Positions 1-6,771 of a stretch of DNA of 12,565 bases are shown piece by piece. The stretch covers positions 1-12,565 of the forward strand of contig JBKJNB010000057.1 in assembly GCA_046595995.1 (NCBI GenBank). The letters run 5' to 3'. The DNA is from JAWXBR01 sp046595995 (GTDB taxonomy: Bacteria; Bacteroidota; Ignavibacteria; Kapaibacteriales; Kapaibacteriaceae). The stretch's first letter is position 1; every line of letters starts with the position of its first letter. The translations under genes and the position numbers were made by a program. The notes below the pieces were generated by a model. That model was not told the origin of the DNA, made no database searches, and worked only from the letters and a program-made list of their open reading frames with translations.

Positions 1-2
1 TG

Positions 3-86
3 ACAACGGATCATGTCGTACTTGTCCAGTTGGTCGACGCGGATGGTACCGTCTTGCGGGGACTTCTCGTCTCCTGTAGCAACTAG
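3..86 (+). CDS. C-terminal end of an upstream gene (partial)
   Basis: An open frame enters from the left edge and stops with TAG at 84-86, 21 bases before the next ATG and just before that gene's ribosome binding site. The 27 visible residues include VVLVQLVDADGTVLRGLLVS, an alternating hydrophobic/polar beta-strand pattern. Such strands are common at the end of T9SS-type C-terminal sorting domains, so this may be the tail of another secreted protein; that is inference. Of the other two forward frames, one opens with TGA and stops again at 88-90 and the other stops at 77-79, and both give less protein-like peptides. The stretch is too short to name a product. Confidence 0.4.
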   Translation, partial: TTDHVVLVQLVDADGTVLRGLLVSCSN

Positions 87-107
87 TTAATTCAAGGAGA
101 AAATCGA

Positions 108-2252
108 ATGCGCAACGCCAAGGGTAATTTTTTAGCTCTATGCCTATGCTTCCTGTACTGCACTGCGACGTATGCGCAGCAGGTGACATGGTCTGATCTC
201 AACTACGATCCGATTCGGTGTGATTTGGTGGACGTGATCGTAGTCGACGACAGTTATGTCGCAGTCGGTACGAAAGGCAGTATCGTACGAGGCAGGGTTG
301 GCGAAGCATCCTTGGCAGTCGCTGGTAATCAGTACCAGCCAAATTTGAAGAGTATCGCGTTTACGCCTCCCGGATCGGTACTTCCGATGATGGTAGCAGG
401 CGGGGATAGCGGTACGTTCGCGGTATCGGTTGATACTGGTAAAACATGGACAATCGCTACGCTATTGGTTGGCGATATTCACCAAGTTGCAGTGTCGAGC
501 GAGCGCACGTTCATTGCGTCCCGTAATGGACTCTTCGGTAAACCTCACCATGAAGCTACGTTCGTTTCCATCACGGATTCTTCGTGCGTCGGTGTGGTCA
601 TTGGAAACGGCGATACAGTATACGCCGCATATGAGAGTGGTAGTGTGTATTGCAGTCCCGATGCCGGCGAAAGCTGGAGCGCAATACCGCGTCTATCTGG
701 TAGCCCTGGCGTTACGCGCCTTCGATTCCACAACGGCACGTTGACTGCTGTTCACGATACCTTCCTAGCCCTGTTAAGACCCGATAAGCGGGTGGATACA
801 CTACGGGTAGGGGGCTTGCTAGGGTTCCGTTTCTTTGATGCGCTTGTATCCGACTCGATTGTCTTTGCAACATCACTTCCTGAACCTGACGGTTACCACG
901 TCTATTCAACTGATGGTGGAGCTACGTGGATGGATGCTGGTACTGGTAAAGGTGGAGGTGGCAGCACCTATGCTATCGCAGTGAACAATAAATATTTCGT
1001 GGGCGTAGGTGATTATGGGGCCACAACTAGTGCGTCAATCGATAGTATCATAGGTCCATATTTTCGGTTGTTCGGTTTCGGAAAACCGAAATCCAACCTT
1101 TCGCGATCGTACGTTGATGTTTCCTATGATAGTTTATCAACTTTTGTCTTAGTTCACTATCCGAGAATTCAGTTAGTGCGACGAAGCAAAATAGACACGT
1201 CGAGCATGGTGCTGTTTACTACGCCAAGCATCGGAATCGTGCCCCATTCCTTTGCCATGACTGGCTCTTACATCTGTATTCTGGCTGACAGTTCAAAATT
1301 TGATGGAAACCCAATCTCGGAAAGAAAGCGATTTGTCCTATTCTTATCGTCGGATAACGGACTAAGTTGGGACACCGTCATTTCACCGGATGCAAAGCGG
1401 TATGCAGAGAATGTATTCTTAGACGAAGACCGCAACATTTATCTCTCTGGACAGACCTGGCCGTACTATTCGAAAGATTGGGGTGCTACCTTTCACCGTT
1501 TAGATTTTGATTCGAGCGAGTATCCGCCCTACTGGTTGGTTCAAGCGGATGGCTATCAATACGCATACATGAACGGACTGTATCGTCGGCTTGGTTTCGA
1601 CAGGTCATGGGAAAGGGCATCAGAAGACTTCGAAGGAACCATCAAATACCTAAAGGTTACGTCAACGGGTCGGCTCGTCTTGATGTCAACCTCCAATCAA
1701 GTTGCAATAGTTAGTACGTCCGACGATCACGGAAGCACCTGGAACAAGCGGGCGTCCAACCCTAATCTGCTATTGGCTCCCGGCCTAATAGGTGGGTTTT
1801 CCGTCGGAGCAGACGACAACATGATTGCATGGCAGGGTAATGTTTTCATGTACTCTACGACCAGAGGCGATGTTTGGCAAGAATCGAAAGTGCCAGTGCC
1901 CGTAACAACACTTCTAAAGGGAATGAAATTTACCAGTCCTAAAAAGTTATTGGCTGTCGGTGGTGCGGATACCCGGCTAGAAGGAACCGTCCAAGACCCC
2001 TCCTCAGTCCAGCACGATTACCAGACAGCGCATCGTTCATACCTCGACGTGCTCGATCTACCGTTCTCGCGCGTTCTCGTGTATTCGTACACTGGCCGAC
2101 TACTAACAAACATTCCTGCGAGTGCTTTTCCGAACGTCTCTGGTGCACTCAAGGCGGCGATCCACTCTTCGGGCAATGGACCAACATTTTTAGTAATAGA
2201 ACTGGAAGGCCGTGATCGTCTGATCGTGCCAAGTGTTGAAATCTCTGAGTAA
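108..2252 (+). CDS. Secreted Asp-box (BNR-like) repeat beta-propeller protein
   Basis: Predicted exported protein of 714 residues. The start is supported by AAGGAGA at 94-100, 7 bases before the ATG. Residues 1-23 form a signal peptide: charged RNAK start, hydrophobic LALCLCFLYC core, likely cleavage after TYA. At least seven Asp-box motifs (S-x-D-x-G-x-T/S-W) are visible: SVDTGKTW at 107, SPDAGESW at 183, STDGGATW at 267, SSDNGLSW at 414, SKDWGATF at 455, SDDHGSTW at 538, and a degenerate STTRGDVW at 583. Such repeats mark beta-propeller blades as in sialidases and photosystem-assembly-like propellers. They do not prove hydrolase activity, and I see no sialidase FRIP motif. The last 60 residues or so (VLVYSYTGRLL, then FLVIELEGRDRLIV) resemble a diverged T9SS sorting tail. 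The substrate is unknown; cell-surface or extracellular location is inferred. A 269-bp gap separates it from the next gene. Confidence 0.75.
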   Translation: MRNAKGNFLALCLCFLYCTATYAQQVTWSDLNYDPIRCDLVDVIVVDDSYVAVGTKGSIVRGRVGEASLAVAGNQYQPNLKSIAFTPPGSVLPMMVAGGDSGTFAVSVDTGKTWTIATLLVGDIHQVAVSSERTFIASRNGLFGKPHHEATFVSITDSSCVGVVIGNGDTVYAAYESGSVYCSPDAGESWSAIPRLSGSPGVTRLRFHNGTLTAVHDTFLALLRPDKRVDTLRVGGLLGFRFFDALVSDSIVFATSLPEPDGYHVYSTDGGATWMDAGTGKGGGGSTYAIAVNNKYFVGVGDYGATTSASIDSIIGPYFRLFGFGKPKSNLSRSYVDVSYDSLSTFVLVHYPRIQLVRRSKIDTSSMVLFTTPSIGIVPHSFAMTGSYICILADSSKFDGNPISERKRFVLFLSSDNGLSWDTVISPDAKRYAENVFLDEDRNIYLSGQTWPYYSKDWGATFHRLDFDSSEYPPYWLVQADGYQYAYMNGLYRRLGFDRSWERASEDFEGTIKYLKVTSTGRLVLMSTSNQVAIVSTSDDHGSTWNKRASNPNLLLAPGLIGGFSVGADDNMIAWQGNVFMYSTTRGDVWQESKVPVPVTTLLKGMKFTSPKKLLAVGGADTRLEGTVQDPSSVQHDYQTAHRSYLDVLDLPFSRVLVYSYTGRLLTNIPASAFPNVSGALKAAIHSSGNGPTFLVIELEGRDRLIVPSVEISE

Positions 2253-2258
2253 ATACAC

Positions 2259-2275
2259 CGGGGAAGTTACCCCCG
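2259..2275 (+). terminator. Small hairpin after the Asp-box protein gene
   Basis: CGGGG (2259-2263) and CCCCG (2271-2275) can pair around a 7-base loop, 6 bases after the stop codon at 2250-2252. There is no T-run after it, so a terminator role is only a possibility. The stem is just 5 bp. Confidence 0.2.
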
Positions 2276-2403
2276 TACAACGGAGCAAAAGTGACAGTCT
2301 AAAATTCTGCCAAAGCACTCGTTCATAATCTGCCAGCGATTGCAAAAAGGTTAGTTAAGAGTGCGAGAGTTCGTACGCGGTATTCGTTCTCTTTCGGAGT
2401 GAT

Positions 2404-2427
2404 TCACCACTGAGCTCGAGTCGGTGA
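2404..2427. other. Intergenic hairpin upstream of the VIT/VWA gene
   Basis: TCACCACT (2404-2411) can pair with AGTCGGTGA (2419-2427) around a 7-base loop GAGCTCG, giving 8 bp with one bulged C. It lies in the 269-bp gap, about 95 bases before the VIT/VWA start codon. It could be a leader structure, an operator or a weak terminator; no T-run follows. The rest of 2253-2521 shows no gene, and I could not place a convincing promoter. Confidence 0.25.
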
Positions 2428-2521
2428 GCGATGCTAAGATTCTGTATAGATACTCTGCATGCTCAATGCCTGTAGGTTGGCTTCCGATTGAAGTTCATCC
2501 ATACAGTCAGGAGTCGAAACC

Positions 2522-4594
2522 ATGTTATGTCGCTTAGTCTTACTCTCTCTTACCACACTGGCAATGTGCTTGCCTGCCTTTAGTGTTGGTGCTCTTTTTG
2601 TGCGTCCGCTGCGGAGCACAGCAAATTACCAGGCTATGCACATCAAGACGTATGATGCAAAAGTCGAGATTCAGGATCATGTCGCTACGACGCTTGTAGA
2701 GCAGACGGTCTACAACTCGTTAAACGAGCAGGTAGAGTCGACGTTCATGTTTCCACTGCCGCCCGGAGCTATCATAACCGACATGCGATACGAGTTCAAT
2801 GGAAAGTGGTACGTGGCAAGCGTGCGCGAGAAGAAAGAGGCACAGGCTGCGTATGACGCAAAGATTCGACGGGTGCTCGATCCGGCGCTTCTGCAGGAAT
2901 TGGGCGACAATATGTTTAAGCTGAACATCGGACCCATCAATGCAAGGTCGGATGTGCGCTTTAAGATTACGTACACAGAAATTCTGCCGTACACACTTGG
3001 TAAACTTTCCTACAAACACATCCTTAAGACTACAGGCCTGTCGCCGCTTCCGCTCAATCGTGTTTCTGTTTCAATTACCGCGAAGTCGCAGACCCCTATT
3101 ACAGAGACCCTTACTCCGGCATATGCCGATGCAACAGCGAACCGGATAACGGTTGTGAGTGCGAATGAAGTGCGGGTGACGTTTGGCGACGAGAAGTACA
3201 CACCGCTTAAGGACTACACTCTCGAGCTGAAGGCGTTGTACTCTAGTGTTGAGATGAATACCCTTACGTATGAGCCCGTGGTTGCCGATTCGTTTGGTAC
3301 GGACCCTTTCTTTGCCACGTGGGTGATTACGCCGAATTCGGAACTCGTCCGTGAACCCATAAACATTGTTATTACTGCAGATGTATCGTCAAGCATGGAA
3401 GGGCAGCGCATTGAACAGCTGCGTGAGTCGCTGGATGCGTTCCTTGACAACCTTGTCGCGGGCGACCATTTCAACATTGTGGCTTTTAGCACCAACGTGC
3501 GTACGTTCCAACCCTCTGTCGTGCCGGCTACGGCAGAGAACATTGCAAGTGCGAGAGTTTTTGTGCGATCGTTGAGCGCCCTCGGACTCACCGATTTTTA
3601 TTCTGCGCTAAAGGCGTCACTCACTCAACAGTATGTACCTGGAAAACAGAGCACGTGTGTGTTCCTGACGGATGGTGAGGAGCCAACATGGGGAGAGATT
3701 CGCACTGGCGTAATTGTCGACTCCGCTAAGAAGTGGAACACGCAGGGAGTTCGCCTCTTCACTATAGGTCTCGGCACAAAGACCTACAGCTTGCTTGAGC
3801 AGCTCGCTGCGAATGCCAACGGGTTCAATACACAGATCGAAGACGGCGATTCTATTCGCATCGTTATTCGCGACCACGTCGACAGGATGTCGATGCCGCG
3901 GATTACTTCGGCGGCAATGGCGTATGGCGGACTTCTAACGAAGGAAGTCATGCCTGCGGTGTTGCCGGTAATCTCTCTCGGTGAGAGAATTATGCAATTC
4001 GGCAAATACGAAGTAGGTGGCATGTTTCCGGTTACTCTGACAGGAAACCTCCAAGGGTCTCCGTTTGCACTAACGAAAGACGTCCGTTTCGGCGACCCAG
4101 CTACAAGCAACCGTGCAGTAGCTCGGCTTTGGGCGCGTGCAAAGGTTGATGCATTGCTCGGAGAGATTGCCCTTGTCGGCGAAAAGCAGGAATTGATAAA
4201 TGCAATAATCGACTTGAGCATCAAGTTCAACATTCTAACAAAGTATACTGCATTGTACGCTGATCCCGACGATCCGAATTCTGCGACAGGTTTCTCCGAC
4301 GAACCACTTCCGCTCGAGGTCGCGCAGGTTTCAATCAGTCCGAACCCCGTGACGTCGCACGCAACTGTGCGTATATCGCTGCCGCAGAACCTGTTCGGGC
4401 AGTACGCCTTCATCGAAGTCTATGACGTCATGGGTCGCAAAGTGGCAACAATTGACAAGGCAATGGTTACTGCGTCTATGTCGATACCATGGAGCGTTCG
4501 AGATGAATATGGTTCCCAGCTTGTAACCGGCGCGTACACGCTGGTTGTGAGAGTGGACAACGAAGTATTTACTTCGCGCTTCATCGTTCAATGA
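2522..4594 (+). CDS. VIT and von Willebrand A domain protein with T9SS sorting tail
   Basis: Predicted surface or secreted protein of 690 residues. AGGAG at 2509-2513, 8 bases before the ATG, fixes the start. Residues 1 to about 22 are a signal peptide (LVLLSLTTLAMCLPAFSVGA). Residues 38-165 or so are a VIT domain, with TFMFPLPPGAIITDM and EKKEAQAAYDAK. Residues 279-455 or so are a VWA domain with an intact metal-ion site: D287, S289 and S291 in DVSSS, T357 in LTDF, and D384 in FLTDGEE. The stretch to residue 580 (LWARAKVDALLGE, ILTKYTALYA) matches the conserved region after VWA in inter-alpha-trypsin-inhibitor-like bacterial proteins. Residues 603-690 form a T9SS type A sorting domain: ISPNPVTSHATVRISLP, then EVYDVMGRKVATI, a GAYTLVVRV strand, and FIVQ at the end. 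Such tails are removed after passage through the T9SS outer-membrane channel. A role in metal-dependent protein binding or adhesion is inferred; the ligand is unknown. Confidence 0.9.
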   Translation: MLCRLVLLSLTTLAMCLPAFSVGALFVRPLRSTANYQAMHIKTYDAKVEIQDHVATTLVEQTVYNSLNEQVESTFMFPLPPGAIITDMRYEFNGKWYVASVREKKEAQAAYDAKIRRVLDPALLQELGDNMFKLNIGPINARSDVRFKITYTEILPYTLGKLSYKHILKTTGLSPLPLNRVSVSITAKSQTPITETLTPAYADATANRITVVSANEVRVTFGDEKYTPLKDYTLELKALYSSVEMNTLTYEPVVADSFGTDPFFATWVITPNSELVREPINIVITADVSSSMEGQRIEQLRESLDAFLDNLVAGDHFNIVAFSTNVRTFQPSVVPATAENIASARVFVRSLSALGLTDFYSALKASLTQQYVPGKQSTCVFLTDGEEPTWGEIRTGVIVDSAKKWNTQGVRLFTIGLGTKTYSLLEQLAANANGFNTQIEDGDSIRIVIRDHVDRMSMPRITSAAMAYGGLLTKEVMPAVLPVISLGERIMQFGKYEVGGMFPVTLTGNLQGSPFALTKDVRFGDPATSNRAVARLWARAKVDALLGEIALVGEKQELINAIIDLSIKFNILTKYTALYADPDDPNSATGFSDEPLPLEVAQVSISPNPVTSHATVRISLPQNLFGQYAFIEVYDVMGRKVATIDKAMVTASMSIPWSVRDEYGSQLVTGAYTLVVRVDNEVFTSRFIVQ

Positions 4595-4600
4595 TTTCGA

Positions 4601-4640
4601 AGCCCCTTAAGCGACCGACGATCGAAGTCCCTTAAGGGCT
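4601..4640. terminator. Inverted repeat between convergent genes
   Basis: AGCCCCTTAAG (4601-4611) pairs with CTTAAGGGCT (4631-4640): 10 bp with one bulged C and a 19-base loop. It starts 7 bases after the VIT/VWA stop and overlaps the last codons and stop of the convergent FMN reductase gene. This is where a two-way terminator would be expected. There is no T-run on either side. The same segment also contains a 15-base direct repeat (4597-4611 and 4622-4636, one mismatch), so a local duplication may have created the hairpin. Confidence 0.4.
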
Positions 4641-5173
4641 GTGCCCCACGCAGCGAGCTGATCGAGCATGACGTGCACGGACTTTTCGTGCACGTCTGCC
4701 GGTTTAAATGTCGTGTAGTTTTCGAAGTCGGTGCGTAACGAGAGCACAACCTGTGTTCGTACATCTGCTACTTGAACTTCGGCCATGATGAGCCGCAAGT
4801 GTTCGACAGCGCGAGTACCTCCAGTACTTCCATAGCTGACGAAGCCTGCGGCTTTGTTATTCCATTCACGATAAAGAAAGTCGATGGCATTCTTCAGCGC
4901 ACCCGACGTGCTATGGTTGTATTCGGGTGTCACGAATACGAAAGCGTCGAAAGCGTCGATTTTTGCTGACCACTTTTTTGTGTGCTCTTTACTGTACTTG
5001 CCCTGTGAAGGTGGTATTGGCTCGTCGAGTAGCGGAAGATCATAATCGGCAATGTCGACGATCTCGTAGGTTGCGTCAGTACGCGTGATTGCAAGTTCGT
5101 ACACCCATTTCGCAACACTATCTGCTTTGCGTCCGGGGCGTGTACTGCCGACGATGATGGCGATGTTAATCAT
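4607..5173 (-). CDS. NADPH-dependent FMN reductase family protein
   Basis: Flavodoxin-like NAD(P)H:FMN or quinone oxidoreductase of 188 residues, a normal length for the family, cytosolic and FMN-binding. The N-terminus has a first beta strand and the phosphate-binding loop GSTRPGR (9-15). The flavin-contact segment TPEYNHSTSGALKNAIDFL spans 82-100, and YGSTGGTRA (114-122) is the third flavin loop. These motifs are typical of the SsuE/ArsH/ChrR/azoreductase-like group. The physiological electron acceptor cannot be read from the sequence, so no gene symbol is given. It is divergent from the acetyltransferase gene, with only 32 bp between the chosen start codons, so its promoter must overlap the start of that gene. 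No strong Shine-Dalgarno is seen before its ATG. It converges on the VIT/VWA gene, and its 3' end lies within a 40-base inverted repeat. Confidence 0.9.
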   Translation of the reverse strand: MINIAIIVGSTRPGRKADSVAKWVYELAITRTDATYEIVDIADYDLPLLDEPIPPSQGKYSKEHTKKWSAKIDAFDAFVFVTPEYNHSTSGALKNAIDFLYREWNNKAAGFVSYGSTGGTRAVEHLRLIMAEVQVADVRTQVVLSLRTDFENYTTFKPADVHEKSVHVMLDQLAAWGTALKGLRSSVA

Positions 5174-5205
5174 GATTGGGTTTCTCAGTGATTGAAGAGT
5201 CTCTA

Positions 5206-5739
5206 ATGCCTACAGGCATGCAACTTGTTCCGCCCCATGTGCGGTTTCGCGAGTCGTATCTGGCTGCGTATGAAGAGATGACATCTGACGTCGAACGTGC
5301 TGCATGGCTGTACCTAGGCTCGAAAGCGCCGGCAAACATACCAGAGTCAGATTTCGAAGGGTATGTACAAACTCTACTGCTTAGGGAAACGGTACCGCCC
5401 GTGGGTTTTGTTCGTGACTCTTGTTTTTGGGCTGTTATTGGTGATGAGTTGGTTGGACGCATTTCATTACGTCACGAACTGAACGATTTTCTAGCGCGCT
5501 GGGGTGGCCACATCGGATACATTGTGCGTCCGTCGTATCGGCGCATGGGCCTGGCCACCGAAATGCTGCGCCGATTGCTTGAGATGAACGCGGCGAAGTC
5601 TATCGGACGTCTGCTCGTAACGTGCGACGATGGCAACGCGGCATCAGAAAAAACAATTGTAAACAACGGTGGTGTGTATGAAAGCACCATTGAGATTGCG
5701 GACGGACTTCCGAAAAAGCGATTCTGGATTTCAGTGTAG
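5206..5739 (+). CDS. GNAT-family N-acetyltransferase (COG3981-like)
   Basis: Predicted acetyl-CoA-dependent N-acetyltransferase of 177 residues from this start; the acceptor is unknown. The acetyl-CoA-binding motif A is GYIVRPSYRRMGLATEMLRR (104-123), with the R-x-x-G-x-A turn at R112-A117. It is preceded by VGRISLRHELNDFLARWGGH (83-102) and followed by LLVTCDDGNAASEKTIVNNG (136-155). This order is characteristic of the COG3981 predicted acetyltransferases. The frame is open back to a TTG at 5176, only 2 bases from the divergent FMN reductase start. I chose ATG 5206 because GAAGAG at 5194-5199 is well placed 6 bases upstream; ATG 5218 is another possibility. The gene ends just before a tandem repeat array. 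Confidence 0.85.
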   Translation: MPTGMQLVPPHVRFRESYLAAYEEMTSDVERAAWLYLGSKAPANIPESDFEGYVQTLLLRETVPPVGFVRDSCFWAVIGDELVGRISLRHELNDFLARWGGHIGYIVRPSYRRMGLATEMLRRLLEMNAAKSIGRLLVTCDDGNAASEKTIVNNGGVYESTIEIADGLPKKRFWISV

Positions 5740-5770
5740 GGGTCTGTCGCGCTTGCTCGCGTTTCACAAC

Positions 5771-5938
5771 GGATTTTCAGACACGTTCTCACAATCGCTC
5801 GCGAAGCCCATTGGATTTTCAGACACGTTCTCGCAATCGCTCGCGAAGCCCATTGGATTTGCAAATACGTCCTCGCAATAGTTCGCGAAGTTCATTGGAT
5901 TAAGGAACACGTCCTCGCAATCGCTCGCGAAGCCACAA
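5771..5938 (+). repeat. 42-bp tandem repeat, four copies
   Basis: Four head-to-tail units of exactly 42 bp start at 5771, 5813, 5855 and 5897. Units 1 and 2 differ at a single base; units 3 and 4 are more diverged. Each begins GGATT and carries a core like CTCGCAATCGCTCGCGAAG. A worn partial unit may lie at 5744-5770, directly after the acetyltransferase stop. Because 42 is a multiple of three, frames stay open on both strands and give a 14-residue period, for example MGFASDCENVSENP on the minus strand. No start signal or domain supports translation. There are no spacers between units, so it is not a CRISPR array. Confidence 0.9.
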
Positions 5939-5969
5939 CTCGCGATTGTTCGAACATATTCCTTAATCC
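5897..5969. other. Long hairpin at the centre of the repeat array
   Basis: GGATTAAGGAA (5897-5907) and TTCCTTAATCC (5959-5969) are perfect 11-base complements. Between them, CAATCGCTCGCGA (5919-5931) can partly pair with TCGCGATTG (5940-5948). The result is a hairpin or cruciform of about 73 bases where the direct and inverted arrays meet. It may end transcription from the acetyltransferase gene or may simply result from repeat inversion. Confidence 0.5.
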
Positions 5970-6051
5970 AACCGCGACGACGAACGATTATGCGAATATT
6001 TGTAAAACCAACTGCGACGACGAACGATTGCTCGACCATTTGTAAATCCAA
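5932..6051 (-). repeat. Inverted, diverged copies of the same repeat (period 40 bp)
   Basis: Three units of about 40 bp (5932-5971, 5972-6011, 6012-6051) end in AATCCAA or AAACCAA, the reverse complement of the TTGGATT at the unit junctions of the direct array. Their cores, such as CGAACGATTGCTCGACCATT, resemble the reverse complement of unit 3. Direct and inverted arrays meet at 5932-5938, so 5771-6051 is roughly palindromic as a whole. The stretch from 6052 to 6122 has one more similar fragment (GCTCGCAATTGCGCG at 6060-6074) and otherwise nothing recognisable. Confidence 0.75.
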
Positions 6052-6122
6052 ATGCGGTAGCTCGCAATTGCGCGTATAGATCTGCGATTATCAACCGTAC
6101 CCTACCATTTTTATCTGCACAA

Positions 6123-6741
6123 ATGCAATTCGCCTTAATCGAAAACCAATTGGTCGAACCGTTCCAAAAAGGTGTAGGACACTGCCCACAGTGCGCACAG
6201 TCGATGATCGCAAAGTGCGGACCCAGAGTGCTGCACCACTGTACTGGAGTTTCAGCATTCAGCGATCACAGATGATGAAAGGTCAGCTCGTGAAGTTTTT
6301 TACGGCAACCTTGTCTGGGTTGTAGATGCAAAGAGGTTTCAGAAGAATTTCGAGATTTACCATCCACTTCCCGACCCGGAAGCTGAGATCGCCAGGGACC
6401 TCCGGTGGTACAAAGCCAAAAGAGGCCACGAAGGTGGCACCTGTGGAATGTTTTACAGGTTATCGGAATGCGACAGTACCCCACCCGCGAGAAGTAGAAT
6501 GGTATGGATTCATGGCTTTGACGAGATCGAGAGCGAAATACTCAAGTCGTTTCGTGGACATCATCAGTATGATTGGGTCCGGCCTACAAAGACGTGGTTA
6601 GAGGCGAAGGCGCCGGTATATCTGGATTTCGGTACAGAAGAGCTAGCTCAACTATGCGTATACGATGTCACGGGACTTCGCTGTATCAAAAGAGTACGTA
6701 AGCGCGATTTTATTCAACGATCTCTAGCGAACGCTCTATAA
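6123..6741 (+). pseudogene. CoiA-like nuclease gene, broken by an internal deletion
   Basis: Two pieces of one CoiA-like (competence protein CoiA-like, PD-(D/E)XK-type) gene sit in different frames. Piece one, from ATG 6123, reads MQFALIENQLVEP, then CPQC and AKCG (the usual N-terminal Cys pair), up to RVLHH near 6237. Piece two starts in another frame at 6241 with VLEFQHSAITDDERSAREVF and LVWVVDA, and runs to TAA 6739-6741 through APVYLDFGTEELA and KRVRKRDFI, which match the family's C-terminus as I know it. Family members have some 55-65 residues between RV-x-HW and EFQHS, including a CDPWWENETEWHR-like segment and the catalytic Asp. All of that is missing, and the join changes frame: piece one alone would stop at 6273-6275, and the frame of piece two is closed upstream at 6205-6207. 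An inactive remnant is therefore much more likely than a new gene. It converges on the defence-like operon, whose last stop is 30 bases away. Confidence 0.85.
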
Positions 6742-6771
6742 AGTAGATCGTCGGTGCATCAGGCAATTATA

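Noticed and set aside
108..2252. Sialidase enzyme
   Set aside because: Asp-box repeats are present, but the FRIP motif and arginine triad are not visible, so only a propeller fold is claimed.
3784..4413. Minus-strand ORF of 209 codons
   Set aside because: It lies antisense inside the well-supported VIT/VWA gene and shows no domain or start signal.
5472..5864. Minus-strand ORF of 130 codons
   Set aside because: It is antisense to the acetyltransferase motif A and the repeat array, with no domain likeness.
5771..6051. CRISPR array
   Set aside because: Units follow each other without unique spacers, they change orientation, and no cas genes are near.
5764..6051. Minus-strand ORF of 95 codons as a real gene
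   Set aside because: It is made almost wholly of the repeat, has no ribosome binding site or known domain, and the opposite strand is open too.
6448..6741. Independent 97-codon gene starting at ATG 6448
   Set aside because: It is the in-frame end of the CoiA-like remnant, whose homology begins at 6241 without a break.
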